DNA from: Candidatus Heimdallarchaeota archaeon
GTDB taxonomy: Archaea > Asgardarchaeota > Heimdallarchaeia > Heimdallarchaeales > Heimdallarchaeaceae
Direction: 5' to 3'
Length of the DNA: 64,000 nt
Assembly: GCA_018238545.1 (NCBI GenBank)
Contig: JABCTC010000006.1
Coordinates: forward strand, 40,609-104,608
The notes below the pieces were generated by a model. That model saw only the letters and a list, made by a program, of their open reading frames with translations, did not search any database and was not told the DNA's origin. The first letter of the stretch is position 1. Each line of letters starts with the position of its first letter. Below are positions 31,433 to 41,432 of this stretch, one piece after another. The position numbers were made by a program, and so were the translations under genes.

Positions 31433-31505
31433 TAAACAGATTCCATCACTATTTATCCTTTTTCAGAGAAAAAAATTAATAGTTATAATAATATATAGTA
31501 AAACA

Positions 31506-31853
31506 ATGAGCGAAATAACCGAATCAAACTCCTTTGAGATTGAAGAAAGGAAATTTGGGTCAACTTTGACTTCTTTTGAAAATGCAATAGCTTTGTACAT
31601 TTACGAGGAAACTCCACGAATAGGAACTTTTGGTGTTTCGGTTCCCGGTACTTCCATAATGCCTGCTTCAACACTTTACATAACTGGAGCAAAGAATGAA
31701 CATTATGCAAAAATGATGGGTGAGAGATTAGCTACAAAACTTCAAAAATTGGTTCTAATCTCATTGAGTGTGAAAGATATTGATAATAAATTAATCGTAG
31801 AACTTATGCATAAAATTGAAACAACTTTTTTTGACAATAAAAATAAAAATTGA
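31506..31853 (+). CDS. Small protein resembling eukaryotic proteasome assembly chaperones PAC3/PAC4 (tentative)
   Basis: 115 aa. 'NAIALYIYEETPRIGTFGVSVPGTSIMPASTLYITGAKNEHYAKMMGERLATKLQKLVLISLSVKD' has the PAC4-like order: edge strand, 'P.ig...v..p......stl..G', 'A..lA.kl.k.v.iS'. Confidence 0.45.
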   Translation: MSEITESNSFEIEERKFGSTLTSFENAIALYIYEETPRIGTFGVSVPGTSIMPASTLYITGAKNEHYAKMMGERLATKLQKLVLISLSVKDIDNKLIVELMHKIETTFFDNKNKN

Positions 31854-31902
31854 ATATTTGATTAAATTAAAAAAGAGGGAAAGGAGGGTAGTAATTTGAT
31901 GA

Positions 31903-33231
31903 TTATTTCAAAATTGATAACCCTGGATAAAGTGGGAACTGCTTTGTAAGTTCAAGAATGGTCTCTCTGACTTTTTCACTTATTTCTGCGTCTCCCTTTG
32001 ATTTAATGACCTTTGATATGCCTTCAGCGATTACTTTCATTTCTGATTCTTTCATTCCTCTTGAAGTTATAGCAGGTGTTCCTAGTCTAAGTCCTGATGG
32101 GTGGAAGGGACTCGAGGGTTCATATGGGACTGTGTTTTTGTTAACTGTTATGCCTGCTTCATCCAAAGCATTTTGAATTGGTCCACCTTTTCCAATCAAA
32201 TCTTCAGGACGTAAATCAATGAGAATCAGATGGTTGTCAGTTCCATTTGTAACTAGTTTTGTATCAAGAGCCATTAATTCATCAGCCAAAGCCTTGGCAT
32301 TCTTGACAATTTGTTTTGCATAATCCTTAAACTCGGGTTTAAGAGCTTCAGCAAATGCAACAGCTCTTGCAGCTGTAGAATGGTCATGTGGTCCCCCTTG
32401 TAATCCAGGAAATACCGCAGAATCTATTAATCTTGCTAAGCTAAATGGCTCTCCAGCTTTTGTTTTTTTCTCAGGATGATGAATCTCATGTAACCTATCT
32501 TCCATTTTACTCATAATAATTGCACCACGGGGTCCTCTAAGACTTTTATGGGTTGTAGTTGTTACAACATCAGCATAAGGAACAGGGCTTTCATGTGCTC
32601 CACCTACAACCAGACCAGAAATGTGCGAAATGTCTGCAAGTTGATAAGCATCGACTTCTTCTGCTATTTCTTGAAATGCTTTGAAATCTATTTTTCTAGG
32701 ATATGCTGTTAAACCAGATATGATCATCTCTGGCTTTTCCTTCTTAGCTAACTCATGAATAACAGCCATATCTAACATTTCTGTCTCTTTATCAACATCA
32801 TAGCTAACACAAGCATAATTTTTACCTGAGAAGTTTACATGACTTCCATGGGTAAGATGACCCCCCGATGTAAGACTGAAACCTAGAAATTTATCTTGAA
32901 GGCTGAGCAAAGCAAAGAAAACTGCTTGATTCGCTGGGGAACCTGAATAGGGTTGAACATTAACATGCTCACAACCAAAGAGTTTCTTGGCGCGTTCTAT
33001 AGCTAATATTTCAACTTCATCAACAATTTCATTTCCACCATAATATCTTTTCTTCGGGTAACCTTCAGAGTATTTATTTGTTAAAACACTGCCCATGGCT
33101 TGAAGAACAGATCGATATGTATAATTTTCAGAAGGAATAAGTTCAATACCTTCTTCTTGACGCTTTAATTCCCTCAGAAGCATATCAGCAACTTCTGGGT
33201 CGGAATTGGCTAAATCATTCATTAGATTCAT
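31903..33231 (-). CDS. glyA: Serine hydroxymethyltransferase
   Basis: 'IELIPSENYTYRSVLQAMGSVLTNKYSEGYPKKRYYGGNE', 'VVTTTTHKSLRGPRGAIIM'. Confidence 0.97.
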   Translation of the reverse strand: MNLMNDLANSDPEVADMLLRELKRQEEGIELIPSENYTYRSVLQAMGSVLTNKYSEGYPKKRYYGGNEIVDEVEILAIERAKKLFGCEHVNVQPYSGSPANQAVFFALLSLQDKFLGFSLTSGGHLTHGSHVNFSGKNYACVSYDVDKETEMLDMAVIHELAKKEKPEMIISGLTAYPRKIDFKAFQEIAEEVDAYQLADISHISGLVVGGAHESPVPYADVVTTTTHKSLRGPRGAIIMSKMEDRLHEIHHPEKKTKAGEPFSLARLIDSAVFPGLQGGPHDHSTAARAVAFAEALKPEFKDYAKQIVKNAKALADELMALDTKLVTNGTDNHLILIDLRPEDLIGKGGPIQNALDEAGITVNKNTVPYEPSSPFHPSGLRLGTPAITSRGMKESEMKVIAEGISKVIKSKGDAEISEKVRETILELTKQFPLYPGLSILK

Positions 33232-33309
33232 ATGTAATCCTCAAAAGAATACAAATTGATTTCTTTAAATATTTTTTCAAATACACCATTACGCAAAACA
33301 ATGATCTGC

Positions 33310-33351
33310 AAAATCTTACCACATAAATTATTTAATGTGTGGTAAGATTTT
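33310..33351. repeat. Perfect 14-bp inverted repeat AAAATCTTACCACA-(14 nt)-TGTGGTAAGATTTT
   Basis: Read directly; lies between the ubiD stop and the glyA start (both minus strand). Confidence 0.9.
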
Positions 33352-33417
33352 TGTTATCCTTTTCTCGTTTTTAAAAAAAAGGAAATGCTATGAAATAACA
33401 ATAAGATTTAGGGAAAA

Positions 33418-34716
33418 TCAGTGATCAAAAGGCATGACTCTTTCGTATCCATTTTTATCTTTCTTCTTTGTTGCATCAATTATTATCTTGATTGAAGTGT
33501 TATCATCTCTATTCCGTGAAGGATCAAGAGAAGACCCCCTCATTTTTTCAAGCAAGGTGATATCGTTGGTTCCTGCTCTAGTAACCCTTGCCCATTCAAC
33601 AGCTGTACTATTGTGTATGTCTATGTCTTTATCCACAACTGTACACCATTTTAATGAGGGGTGTGCTTCAAAAGCTGTCAAACCTACCTCTCTAGCATCC
33701 CCATCATTTTTAGTTGATACAGAGATAACACAATTTAACCATCCACATCCACTGGGTGTTAAAGAAACTCCATGTACTTTAGAAACAATTTTACTTACTT
33801 TGTTATGGATTTCTGCTTCCCTTGGAAAACCCATAAGGATGAAATGTTCTTCATATGCAGGTAAAATAGTCTGAAAGATTGGTTCATCACGATACAACAT
33901 GTCCTCAAATTGAACTATCGGCTGAATTCGGATATCATCATAGGTGCCAGTAATGTCAACAAAAGGTCCTTCTCTCATCTCTTCGTTTGCAAGGATTTTC
34001 CCTTCTAAAATAAATTCAACATCAGAGGGAACAGCAATGTTATGACGGGGTGTTTTAATTGTTGAAAGTTTACCTCTCATCAGTGAGTTAGCTACAGCTA
34101 GTTCTGATTGCTTTAGAGGAGTAGGAGAAGAAGCTGCTAAAGCTAGAATAGGATGATAACCATTTACAACAGCAATTGGTGTATCTAAACCATTCTTCTT
34201 ATTTTCTTGAAAGATTTTATTTAAATCCCTGGGAACAATTCGTATAGTTCCTCTCTGATCATCAAGGATCATAATCCGATGAATACTCATGTTGGGAGTG
34301 TCAGTTCCAGGAAATTTAGCGAAAACGATACATGATGAAAGGTATCTGCCCCCATCGCCAGGAAAGAATTTCGGGATAGGTAGATGTGAGAAATTTACTC
34401 GTTTTTTGTTAGAAAAAGTGAGACTAGTCTCAGTTTTGGATGGTTTTGTAGGATTGAGAAGTGCTTGCTGAAAGAAATTATAGTAGTTCTCCTTTTTGTT
34501 TAAAACGAGTTTAAGCTGTTCACGAGACGAAAGACTATTTCCTAATAGCGGAAAATGAGAACCTTCTACATTATAAAACATAACAGCTTTATCCTTATTT
34601 GTTTGTAGATGTTCAGTAACGCCATATTCAAATTTAACTTCATCATGAACCTCAATTATTAAATTAGATTCCTTGAGTGTCTCCATGTAGTGTCTTAAAC
34701 TCATAATTTGTAGCAT
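33418..34716 (-). CDS. UbiD-family decarboxylase
   Basis: 'MSLRHYMETLKESNLIIEV...', 'REGPFVDITGTYDD', 'SGCGWLNCVIS', 'SSLDPSR'. Confidence 0.9.
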   Translation of the reverse strand: MLQIMSLRHYMETLKESNLIIEVHDEVKFEYGVTEHLQTNKDKAVMFYNVEGSHFPLLGNSLSSREQLKLVLNKKENYYNFFQQALLNPTKPSKTETSLTFSNKKRVNFSHLPIPKFFPGDGGRYLSSCIVFAKFPGTDTPNMSIHRIMILDDQRGTIRIVPRDLNKIFQENKKNGLDTPIAVVNGYHPILALAASSPTPLKQSELAVANSLMRGKLSTIKTPRHNIAVPSDVEFILEGKILANEEMREGPFVDITGTYDDIRIQPIVQFEDMLYRDEPIFQTILPAYEEHFILMGFPREAEIHNKVSKIVSKVHGVSLTPSGCGWLNCVISVSTKNDGDAREVGLTAFEAHPSLKWCTVVDKDIDIHNSTAVEWARVTRAGTNDITLLEKMRGSSLDPSRNRDDNTSIKIIIDATKKKDKNGYERVMPFDH

Positions 34717-34796
34717 CCTCTGAATACAAAAGACATAAGATACAATGATTTAAATATCTTGTTAGAAAGAAATCGATAGAAAAATCAGTCTTCCTC

Positions 34797-34881
34797 GCGG
34801 GGATTGCCGAGTGGTCAAAGGCGCTAGATTCAGGTTCTAGTCTTTAGTAGTTCGGGAGTTCGACTCTCCCTCCCCGCACCA
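34797..34881 (+). tRNA. tRNA-Leu (CAG)
   Basis: Acceptor GCGGGGA/TCCCCGC, anticodon stem CTAGA-TTCAGGT-TCTAG, long variable arm, encoded CCA. Confidence 0.93.
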
Positions 34882-34920
34882 AATTGATAATTAATTTTAT
34901 CAATAACATAGGTGTAAGTT

Positions 34921-35415
34921 ATGAAAATAGGAATCATGAGTGATAGTCATGATCATCGATCAAATATAAGGAAAGCTCTGGATATTTTTGAAAAAAAGGA
35001 AATAGAAACAATTATCCATGCTGGAGATTTAGTTTCCCCATTTTGTGTAAAAATGTTTGAAGAATACAAAGGTAAATTCTATCTCTGTTCAGGGAACAAT
35101 AAAGGTGATACAGCTGTCATATCTAAGATGATGAAAGAAGTAGGATTCTTTTATCTAGAAATAGGTGAATTCATTTTGGATGAGCAGAAATTTGCTCTCT
35201 ATCATGGCACAGAAAAACTCGTACTTAATTCATTAATTTATTCAAAAGATCCTTATGACTATGTAATAACGGGACATACTCATAAGAAACTTCTAAGGAA
35301 AGTTGGGAAAACCCTTGTAATAAATCCCGGGGAAACTTATGATTTATTTGATCATCCAACAGTGGTAGTTCTTGATACAAAAACACGTAAAGTTGAGTTT
35401 CACTCACTAGATTAG
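34921..35415 (+). CDS. YfcE/MJ0936-type metallophosphoesterase
   Basis: 'MKIGIMSDSHDHRSNIRKAL', 'IIHAGDLVSP', 'GNNKGD', 'ITGHTHKK', 'VINPGE'. Confidence 0.94.
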   Translation: MKIGIMSDSHDHRSNIRKALDIFEKKEIETIIHAGDLVSPFCVKMFEEYKGKFYLCSGNNKGDTAVISKMMKEVGFFYLEIGEFILDEQKFALYHGTEKLVLNSLIYSKDPYDYVITGHTHKKLLRKVGKTLVINPGETYDLFDHPTVVVLDTKTRKVEFHSLD

Positions 35416-35424
35416 GGGAAAGAA

Positions 35425-36612
35425 TTGACACACACTCATTCTAATTCTAATAAAAGTGTTATCCGGAAAGAGTTTAGAGAATATGTTGAAACACTCTTTG
35501 GCGATATTTTAGCTAAGGACTATTTTGAAAAAATATCTACACCAATGGAGGAATACACACTTCATATCTTTCAAAAATATGAGCTGATAGAGAGAATAGA
35601 AGATAATCTCAGACAGATTGGGTACGAAGCCAAAGTGCATAATGAATTTCCCAATATAATCATAACGAAACCAAAAGGACAATTTACTTTAGAATTTGAA
35701 GAAAATATGAAAGAAATGATAGTTGATAACCGTGCAGCAGAGATGATTTATCAAGGATCAGATATTTTCATTCCAGGAGTCAAAAGAGCAAACAAAGTAA
35801 AAGTTAATGATATTGTTAAGGTAATTAATCAAGAAAAAAACCCTGTGGCAAAGGCTCAAGCTTTACTAAATCATCACGATATGCTTGTTAAAGGGAAAGG
35901 AGTTGCAGCAAGAAACCTATTATCTCCATTTAAGGTACCAAATCTTCAAGAAGTAGGATTAGATGATTTTCCTGCATACTTTCAAAGCTTACCCGCTTAT
36001 TTAACAAGCATAAATTTGGAACCAGAACCCAATGAGAAGATTCTTGATTGTTGTGCAGCCCCTGGTAATAAAACAATTCATCTTAATGAACTATCAAAGA
36101 ATAAGGCAACGATAATTGCAGTTGACAAATCAAAGAATAGAATGCAAAAACTGAACAAAAAAATAGCGAAGTACAGATTAAAAAACATTCAAACCAAAGT
36201 AGGCGATATAGTAAAACTAAGTAAGAGTTGGAGTGTGAAATTTGATAAAATACTCATTGATCCCCCTTGTTCTTCCCTTGGATTAAGACCTCGTTTGGTT
36301 CACAATGTTGATGTTAAACTAATAAAATCAATAGCAAAGTATCAAAAAGCTATATTATTTGCCTGTGATAAATTGCTAAAAAATAACGGTACAATTATTT
36401 ATTCAACCTGTACAATTACAAAAGAAGAAAATGAAGAAATTATACACCATGCTACTGAAAATATGAATTATAGAGTTGTTAAACAAAATTTTGTTTTTTC
36501 AAAAACAAACATATCAATTGATAATTTCGTTTTTCCTGTTCAACGATTTACCCCTGGAATAGATCATACTTTGGGTTACTTCATAGCAAAACTTCAAAAA
36601 TTAAAGAGTTAA
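35425..36612 (+). CDS. NOL1/NOP2/Sun-family RNA m5C methyltransferase with PUA-like insertion
   Basis: 'ILDCCAAPGNKTIHL', 'ILIDPPCSSLG', 'IIYSTCTITKEENEE'. Confidence 0.93.
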   Translation: MTHTHSNSNKSVIRKEFREYVETLFGDILAKDYFEKISTPMEEYTLHIFQKYELIERIEDNLRQIGYEAKVHNEFPNIIITKPKGQFTLEFEENMKEMIVDNRAAEMIYQGSDIFIPGVKRANKVKVNDIVKVINQEKNPVAKAQALLNHHDMLVKGKGVAARNLLSPFKVPNLQEVGLDDFPAYFQSLPAYLTSINLEPEPNEKILDCCAAPGNKTIHLNELSKNKATIIAVDKSKNRMQKLNKKIAKYRLKNIQTKVGDIVKLSKSWSVKFDKILIDPPCSSLGLRPRLVHNVDVKLIKSIAKYQKAILFACDKLLKNNGTIIYSTCTITKEENEEIIHHATENMNYRVVKQNFVFSKTNISIDNFVFPVQRFTPGIDHTLGYFIAKLQKLKS

Positions 36613-36659
36613 AACCGAACTTTTTTTAATGATTGTTTTTTCTTTTGAATTGATGCCTA

Positions 36660-37508
36660 TTGGTTTCTAAAGATTCTTGTATTCTGATAACGAGTTCAAG
36701 CCAGGAAAAAGTAAAAAAAATTGCTCTTTCAGCATATGATAGATTAAAAGAAAGAGGTTTCAATGTTTTTCTTGATTCTTTTCTTGCTGAAAGGGTGGTT
36801 GATATTGAACCAATTTGTTCAGAAATGACAGTTGAACTTATTTTGGTTTATGGAGGGGATGGAACCATATTAAAGACCTTCAAGAATTGGAAAAACATTC
36901 CGATTTTAGGTGTTAATTGTGGACGAGTTGGATTTCTTAGTGAAATAAAACCTGAAGAGTTAGATGAAGCATTAGACAGAATAGAACAAAATGATTTTTT
37001 CACAGAATACTATTTTGCTTTGGCTGTTTCAACAGATGCTTTTTCAACAATCTCTGCTGCAAATGATGTTGTTGTTACTTCAGATAAAATAGGTCAAATT
37101 ATCTCTCTTAAGGTTCAGGTGAATGATAAGTATCTATACTCAGTAAACGGAGATGGACTTGTTGTTTCTACATGTGTAGGATCTAGTGCATACTCCCTTT
37201 CAGCTGGTGGGGCTTTAATAATGCCAAATGTTGAAGTTTTTAATCTAGTACCTATCTGTCCTTTTTCTAGACGAATTGTGCCCCTAGTTATTTCATCAGA
37301 TGTTAAGCTCACTATAACAAATTTGAGCGATTATAGAGCGGGTCATGTAGTAGTTGATGGTGCAACTTATTACAGCCTTGGACATGGTGAATCTATAACT
37401 GTTCAAAAATCAACTGACAAGATTGGCTTCTTAAGGTTTTCAGATAATTATGTAGAGCGTGTAAAAAACAAACTGCTAAAATACGATCCCGATGATTTTA
37501 ATGAGTAA
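36660..37508 (+). CDS. NAD kinase
   Basis: 'LVYGGDGTILKTF', 'ILGVNCGRVGFLSEI', 'STCVGSSAYSLSAGGALIMP'. Confidence 0.92.
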   Translation: MVSKDSCILITSSSQEKVKKIALSAYDRLKERGFNVFLDSFLAERVVDIEPICSEMTVELILVYGGDGTILKTFKNWKNIPILGVNCGRVGFLSEIKPEELDEALDRIEQNDFFTEYYFALAVSTDAFSTISAANDVVVTSDKIGQIISLKVQVNDKYLYSVNGDGLVVSTCVGSSAYSLSAGGALIMPNVEVFNLVPICPFSRRIVPLVISSDVKLTITNLSDYRAGHVVVDGATYYSLGHGESITVQKSTDKIGFLRFSDNYVERVKNKLLKYDPDDFNE

Positions 37509-38025
37509 GGAAAAGCAAGAAAGAAGAACTTACATAATTGATTCTACTGCAATTATGCATTTTTTTCCAAACGATAAATTTGTAAATGAGGATTCTTATC
37601 TTGTAATCCCTGACATTCTCAGATCTGAAATAAAATCTTTTCAAGCTAAAGCAGTATTAGAAGTAATGGCTGCTGATAAGCGTCTTACTTATACTTCACC
37701 TTCAGAACGTTCTCTAAACAAAGTAAAAGAAGAAGCTAAATCATCAGGAGACATTTCCTCCTTGTCGAAAGCAGATATTCATATTATTGCTACTGCACTT
37801 GATTTCCCTGGGTCTCATGTTATAAGTGATGATAATGCCGTTCAGAATTTATGCTCTTTCCTGGGAATAAAAGTTGAAACATTTCTCTTTAAGATTAAAA
37901 CTAGAAGAGTTTATTTCTGGAAGTGTATTGGTTGTAGTAGCTCATTCAAAGAAAAAATTGACGTGTGTCCTGAGTGCGGCAATAAATTAAAACGATTTTA
38001 TAAGAAAAAGAAAATCAAAGGTTAA
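37492..38025 (+). CDS. Nob1-like endonuclease (PIN domain plus Zn ribbon)
   Basis: 'YIIDSTAIMHFF', 'SKADIHIIATAL', 'VISDDNAVQNLC', 'CIGCSSSFKEKIDVCPECGNKL'. Confidence 0.92.
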   Translation: MILMSKEKQERRTYIIDSTAIMHFFPNDKFVNEDSYLVIPDILRSEIKSFQAKAVLEVMAADKRLTYTSPSERSLNKVKEEAKSSGDISSLSKADIHIIATALDFPGSHVISDDNAVQNLCSFLGIKVETFLFKIKTRRVYFWKCIGCSSSFKEKIDVCPECGNKLKRFYKKKKIKG

Positions 38026-38045
38026 TATCTTGAAGATTAGTATCT

Positions 38046-39158
38046 CTACAGGATAGATTCTAATATTTCAACAATTGCCATAATAAACTTATCATTAATC
38101 TCTGAATTTCCTAGAGTTACCAAAAAAGATTTTTCGCTATCTTTGAATGGTGGATATTTCTCGAATGTTTGAATAATTATACCCTTACTACATAGTTGTT
38201 CATATAATTCCTTAATGTTTTTCTTAAATTGAATTAGGAGAAAGTTTGTATCGCTTCTATGAACTTTAAGTCCATTCAACATACGAAGATGTTCTATAAC
38301 TCTTTTACGTTCGGTAATGAAATTATTAATTAATTCAACAAACCTGTAGGGTGCTTGAAGTATATAATTTGTTGCTAAAAGATGAATTGGTGGAATTTCT
38401 TCTATAATATAATTCTCCTTTAAAACATCAATATTAATTGCATTTGAAACCAGAAAGGCAGAAGAAAATGCTCCTAACCCCCAAGCTTTTGAAAAAGATC
38501 TAACAACAGTTAAATTATCGAAATTTTGCACTTGATTTACTAATGAATATTTACCAAATTCAACATAGGATTCATCTACAATTATAGGAATCTCTGTTTC
38601 CCTAGCCAATGTCAGAACATCTTCTTCCTTCAGCTGATTTGCAGTTGGATAATGGGGAGAAGAGAACACCATTGCTTTTGAATCTTCGTTTTTTATTTGT
38701 TCCAAGATGAGATTGATATCAAGTTCATAATTTGATGTTAATTCTGCCGTAAAAATGTTCAATTGTTGATTTTTGGCAATTTGGTAATAGATGTCCTTAT
38801 CTGGAACAATTAAAGAAATAGCGTCATTAGGTTTTGTGGCAACTCTAACAGCTCTTTGAATTAATTGGTTATGTGTTAAACCCGGATAAATAGAAGAGAT
38901 TTCAGCACTCACAAATCTAGATATTTCTTCAATTAGAGAAAAATAGTCGAGTGGATACTGTTTTCGTGGATCTATTGATTGAATCTCTTTAATTATAATT
39001 TTTTGAATTAAATTAGGTGGTATGAATAAATTATCACCCATACTTAAATCAATTATCTGATCTAGTGAAAGATTATATTTCTCTGCAACTTCTTGACGAG
39101 TTAATAACCGATCTAGAGCATATTTTATTTCTGAGATTCTATTAGACAGATGATTCAC
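38046..39158 (-). CDS. HisC-like class I/II aminotransferase
   Basis: 'PDKDIYYQIAKNQQL', 'IIVDESYVEFG', 'VVRSFSKAWGLGAFSSAF'. Confidence 0.85.
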   Translation of the reverse strand: MNHLSNRISEIKYALDRLLTRQEVAEKYNLSLDQIIDLSMGDNLFIPPNLIQKIIIKEIQSIDPRKQYPLDYFSLIEEISRFVSAEISSIYPGLTHNQLIQRAVRVATKPNDAISLIVPDKDIYYQIAKNQQLNIFTAELTSNYELDINLILEQIKNEDSKAMVFSSPHYPTANQLKEEDVLTLARETEIPIIVDESYVEFGKYSLVNQVQNFDNLTVVRSFSKAWGLGAFSSAFLVSNAINIDVLKENYIIEEIPPIHLLATNYILQAPYRFVELINNFITERKRVIEHLRMLNGLKVHRSDTNFLLIQFKKNIKELYEQLCSKGIIIQTFEKYPPFKDSEKSFLVTLGNSEINDKFIMAIVEILESIL

Positions 39159-39356
39159 CCACTTAAGATGGAATTAATACTGTATCAAGCTTAAATTAAA
39201 AAAACCTATTGGTTAGATGAACGTCCACATAAAATCTGTCATTTTCTACTTCTTTTGAAATATAGTTACACAAAAAACAAATAAAGGGTCAACACTAAAG
39301 AGACACACTGAAAATGTATTAGAGAAAATAAACCTCTGTTATTAAAGGTGGAATAA

Positions 39357-40247
39357 ATGGTTCACAAATTTACTGTTGAGTTTCCGGAAAGAATATGGAA
39401 TGCAATCAAAGATAAGAAGGGACAAGGCTCAATTAAGGATTTCCTAATCAAACTTATCGAAAAGGAATTTGAGCTTAGAAAAATCAAAGCCTTCATTCTA
39501 GCAGGAGGGGAAGGGGCAAGATTAAAACCTTTGACAGAGGCAATTCCAAAAGCAATGATCCCTGTTGGATACAAACCTCTTCTCGAGTATAACTTGGAGT
39601 TAATATCAAATAGCGGGATAACTGATGTTGTTCTTTTAATTGGAAAATTGGGAGATAGAATAATGAAACATTTTGGGCAAAATTGGAATGGACTAGATAT
39701 AAGTTATGTAAGTGAATCTACCATGTTGGATACTGCTGGTGCAATCCACAACGCAAAAAATTTAGTTTCAGGAACTTTTCTTGTTATGAATTCTGATATT
39801 CTTACAGATATCAATTTATCACATATTATTGATTTCCACAAGAATCAAAGAAAAGAAAAAATTGCCACTATATGTGGAGTGGGCGTGAGCGATTATTATC
39901 AATTGATGGGAAAGACTAGTGATAAGGGAATCTTTGCAGATTATGGTGTATTCTACATGGATGACCAAATAAATAATAGAATCACCAAATTTGAGGAATC
40001 CCCAACTAAAGCCCAGCAAAGTGGCTATATTAATACAGGAATATATGTTTTTGAACCTGATATAATGGATTATTTGGTTGATTCTGAAGGTAAATCCATT
40101 TCAAGCGATATTCTTCCCGCTCTAATTAAAGATGAAAAATTACAGGGATATATATGCCCAAAAAACGTTTTCTGGATTGATGTAGCCCATCCAGTTCGTT
40201 GGAGTAAAGCTTGGGACGTTCTATTTTCTGGTGCATTGGAAGTTTAA
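39357..40247 (+). CDS. NDP-sugar nucleotidyltransferase with N-terminal RHH-like extension
   Basis: 'KIKAFILAGGEGARLKPLTEAIPKAMIPVGYKPLLEY', preceded by 'HKFTVEFPERIWNAIKDKKGQGSIKDFLIKLIEKEFE'. Confidence 0.9.
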   Translation: MVHKFTVEFPERIWNAIKDKKGQGSIKDFLIKLIEKEFELRKIKAFILAGGEGARLKPLTEAIPKAMIPVGYKPLLEYNLELISNSGITDVVLLIGKLGDRIMKHFGQNWNGLDISYVSESTMLDTAGAIHNAKNLVSGTFLVMNSDILTDINLSHIIDFHKNQRKEKIATICGVGVSDYYQLMGKTSDKGIFADYGVFYMDDQINNRITKFEESPTKAQQSGYINTGIYVFEPDIMDYLVDSEGKSISSDILPALIKDEKLQGYICPKNVFWIDVAHPVRWSKAWDVLFSGALEV

Positions 40248-40372
40248 CTCGAACATATTAGCATCTTGTTATTAACTATATTTTTAGTATCTGAAAAATT
40301 ATTCTCAAAAGTAAAAATCTTTAATAATTTGGGTATTGAAACAGCACCAAGTAGATATACTGGTGACAATTA

Positions 40373-40675
40373 ATGGATTTGAACAGAAGCATCAAAATAG
40401 CTGTAGATACTGGGAAAATTTCCTATGGTGTAGACTCAGCTAAAAAGGCTCTATTAAATAAACAAGCTAAGTTAGTTATAATCGCAAAGAACATTCCAGG
40501 TGACTTAAGAGAGGATATCACAAGATATGCATCTCTATCTGAAGTACCCGTTCTCGAATATTCAGGTTCCTCACTTGATCTTGGAGGAATATGTGGAAGA
40601 CCGCATTTTATTGCAGCAATGACAGTATTTGAGTTTGGTGACAGCGATATTCTAAAAGCAGTTGAGAAAAAATAA
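40373..40675 (+). CDS. rpl30e: Ribosomal protein eL30 (L30e)
   Basis: 'IKIAVDTGKISYGVDSAKKALLNKQAKLVIIAKNIP...VPVLEYSGSSLDLGGICGRPHFIAAMTV'. Confidence 0.93.
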   Translation: MDLNRSIKIAVDTGKISYGVDSAKKALLNKQAKLVIIAKNIPGDLREDITRYASLSEVPVLEYSGSSLDLGGICGRPHFIAAMTVFEFGDSDILKAVEKK

Positions 40676-40887
40676 TAAAAGGTGAGTTTATTTTTTCCTT
40701 TAGATTTTCTTTACTTTATTCATTAAAAATAATCGAACTATCGATGTTAGGGTTGAGAGAACACAAAATTCTACATATATTTAAATAGTGAATAACACAA
40801 AGAAAAGTAAGGGGAACTAATAAATTTATAAAGACCAGTAAAACAATTTAAATTAGGTAAACCGTAAAATTAGACTTTACAAAATGG

Positions 40888-41331
40888 ATGAATAACATGC
40901 CAGCTGTCAAACTATCTCAAACAGAAATGCAATTTATTACGATTTTCCAAGGAATTGTTAATGTAATCATTAAGGACTGTCTAATCGACGAAGAAGATAA
41001 CAAAGTTACTTTTGTAGTTTCAGAAGGACAAGCAGGTCTAGCTATTGGAAAGCGAGGAACCAATATTAATAGGCTAAAAGAATTAATAGCAAAGGATGTA
41101 GAGATAATTGAATACTCTTTGGATTCTGCTAAATTTATACGAAACTGTTTCTTACCCATTGTTACTAGAGCAGTGCTAATATTGGATCGAAAAAATGGCA
41201 AGGTTGCAACAGTAGAAGTAGATAATAGAGACAAGGGTCGTGCTATAGGGAGAAATGGAAAAAACATAAACAAGGTTAAAAATCTTGTTTTAAGACAATT
41301 TGATATAGTTGATGTAATGATTAAACAGTGA
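40888..41331 (+). CDS. NusA-like KH-domain protein
   Basis: Two KH GxxG motifs: 'GLAIGKRGTNINRLKEL' and 'GRAIGRNGKNINKVKNLV'. Confidence 0.92.
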   Translation: MNNMPAVKLSQTEMQFITIFQGIVNVIIKDCLIDEEDNKVTFVVSEGQAGLAIGKRGTNINRLKELIAKDVEIIEYSLDSAKFIRNCFLPIVTRAVLILDRKNGKVATVEVDNRDKGRAIGRNGKNINKVKNLVLRQFDIVDVMIKQ

Positions 41332-41380
41332 GAGAGAACACTTTTTCACTCAATATCACTCAATGTGTCCCACCTTCTGA

Positions 41381-41401
41381 TTTTTCTTGTTTCAAGAAAA
41401 A
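41381..41401. repeat. Perfect 9-bp hairpin TTTTTCTTG-TTT-CAAGAAAAA
   Basis: Read directly, in the nusA-like/SWIM intergenic gap. Confidence 0.6.
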
Positions 41402-41432
41402 TTAAAATAAGAAGGAATCTAGGTTAATTCAC

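Noticed and set aside
33434-33874. 146-aa plus-strand ORF
   Set aside because: Lies antisense to the UbiD-family CDS; composition consistent with an antisense shadow.
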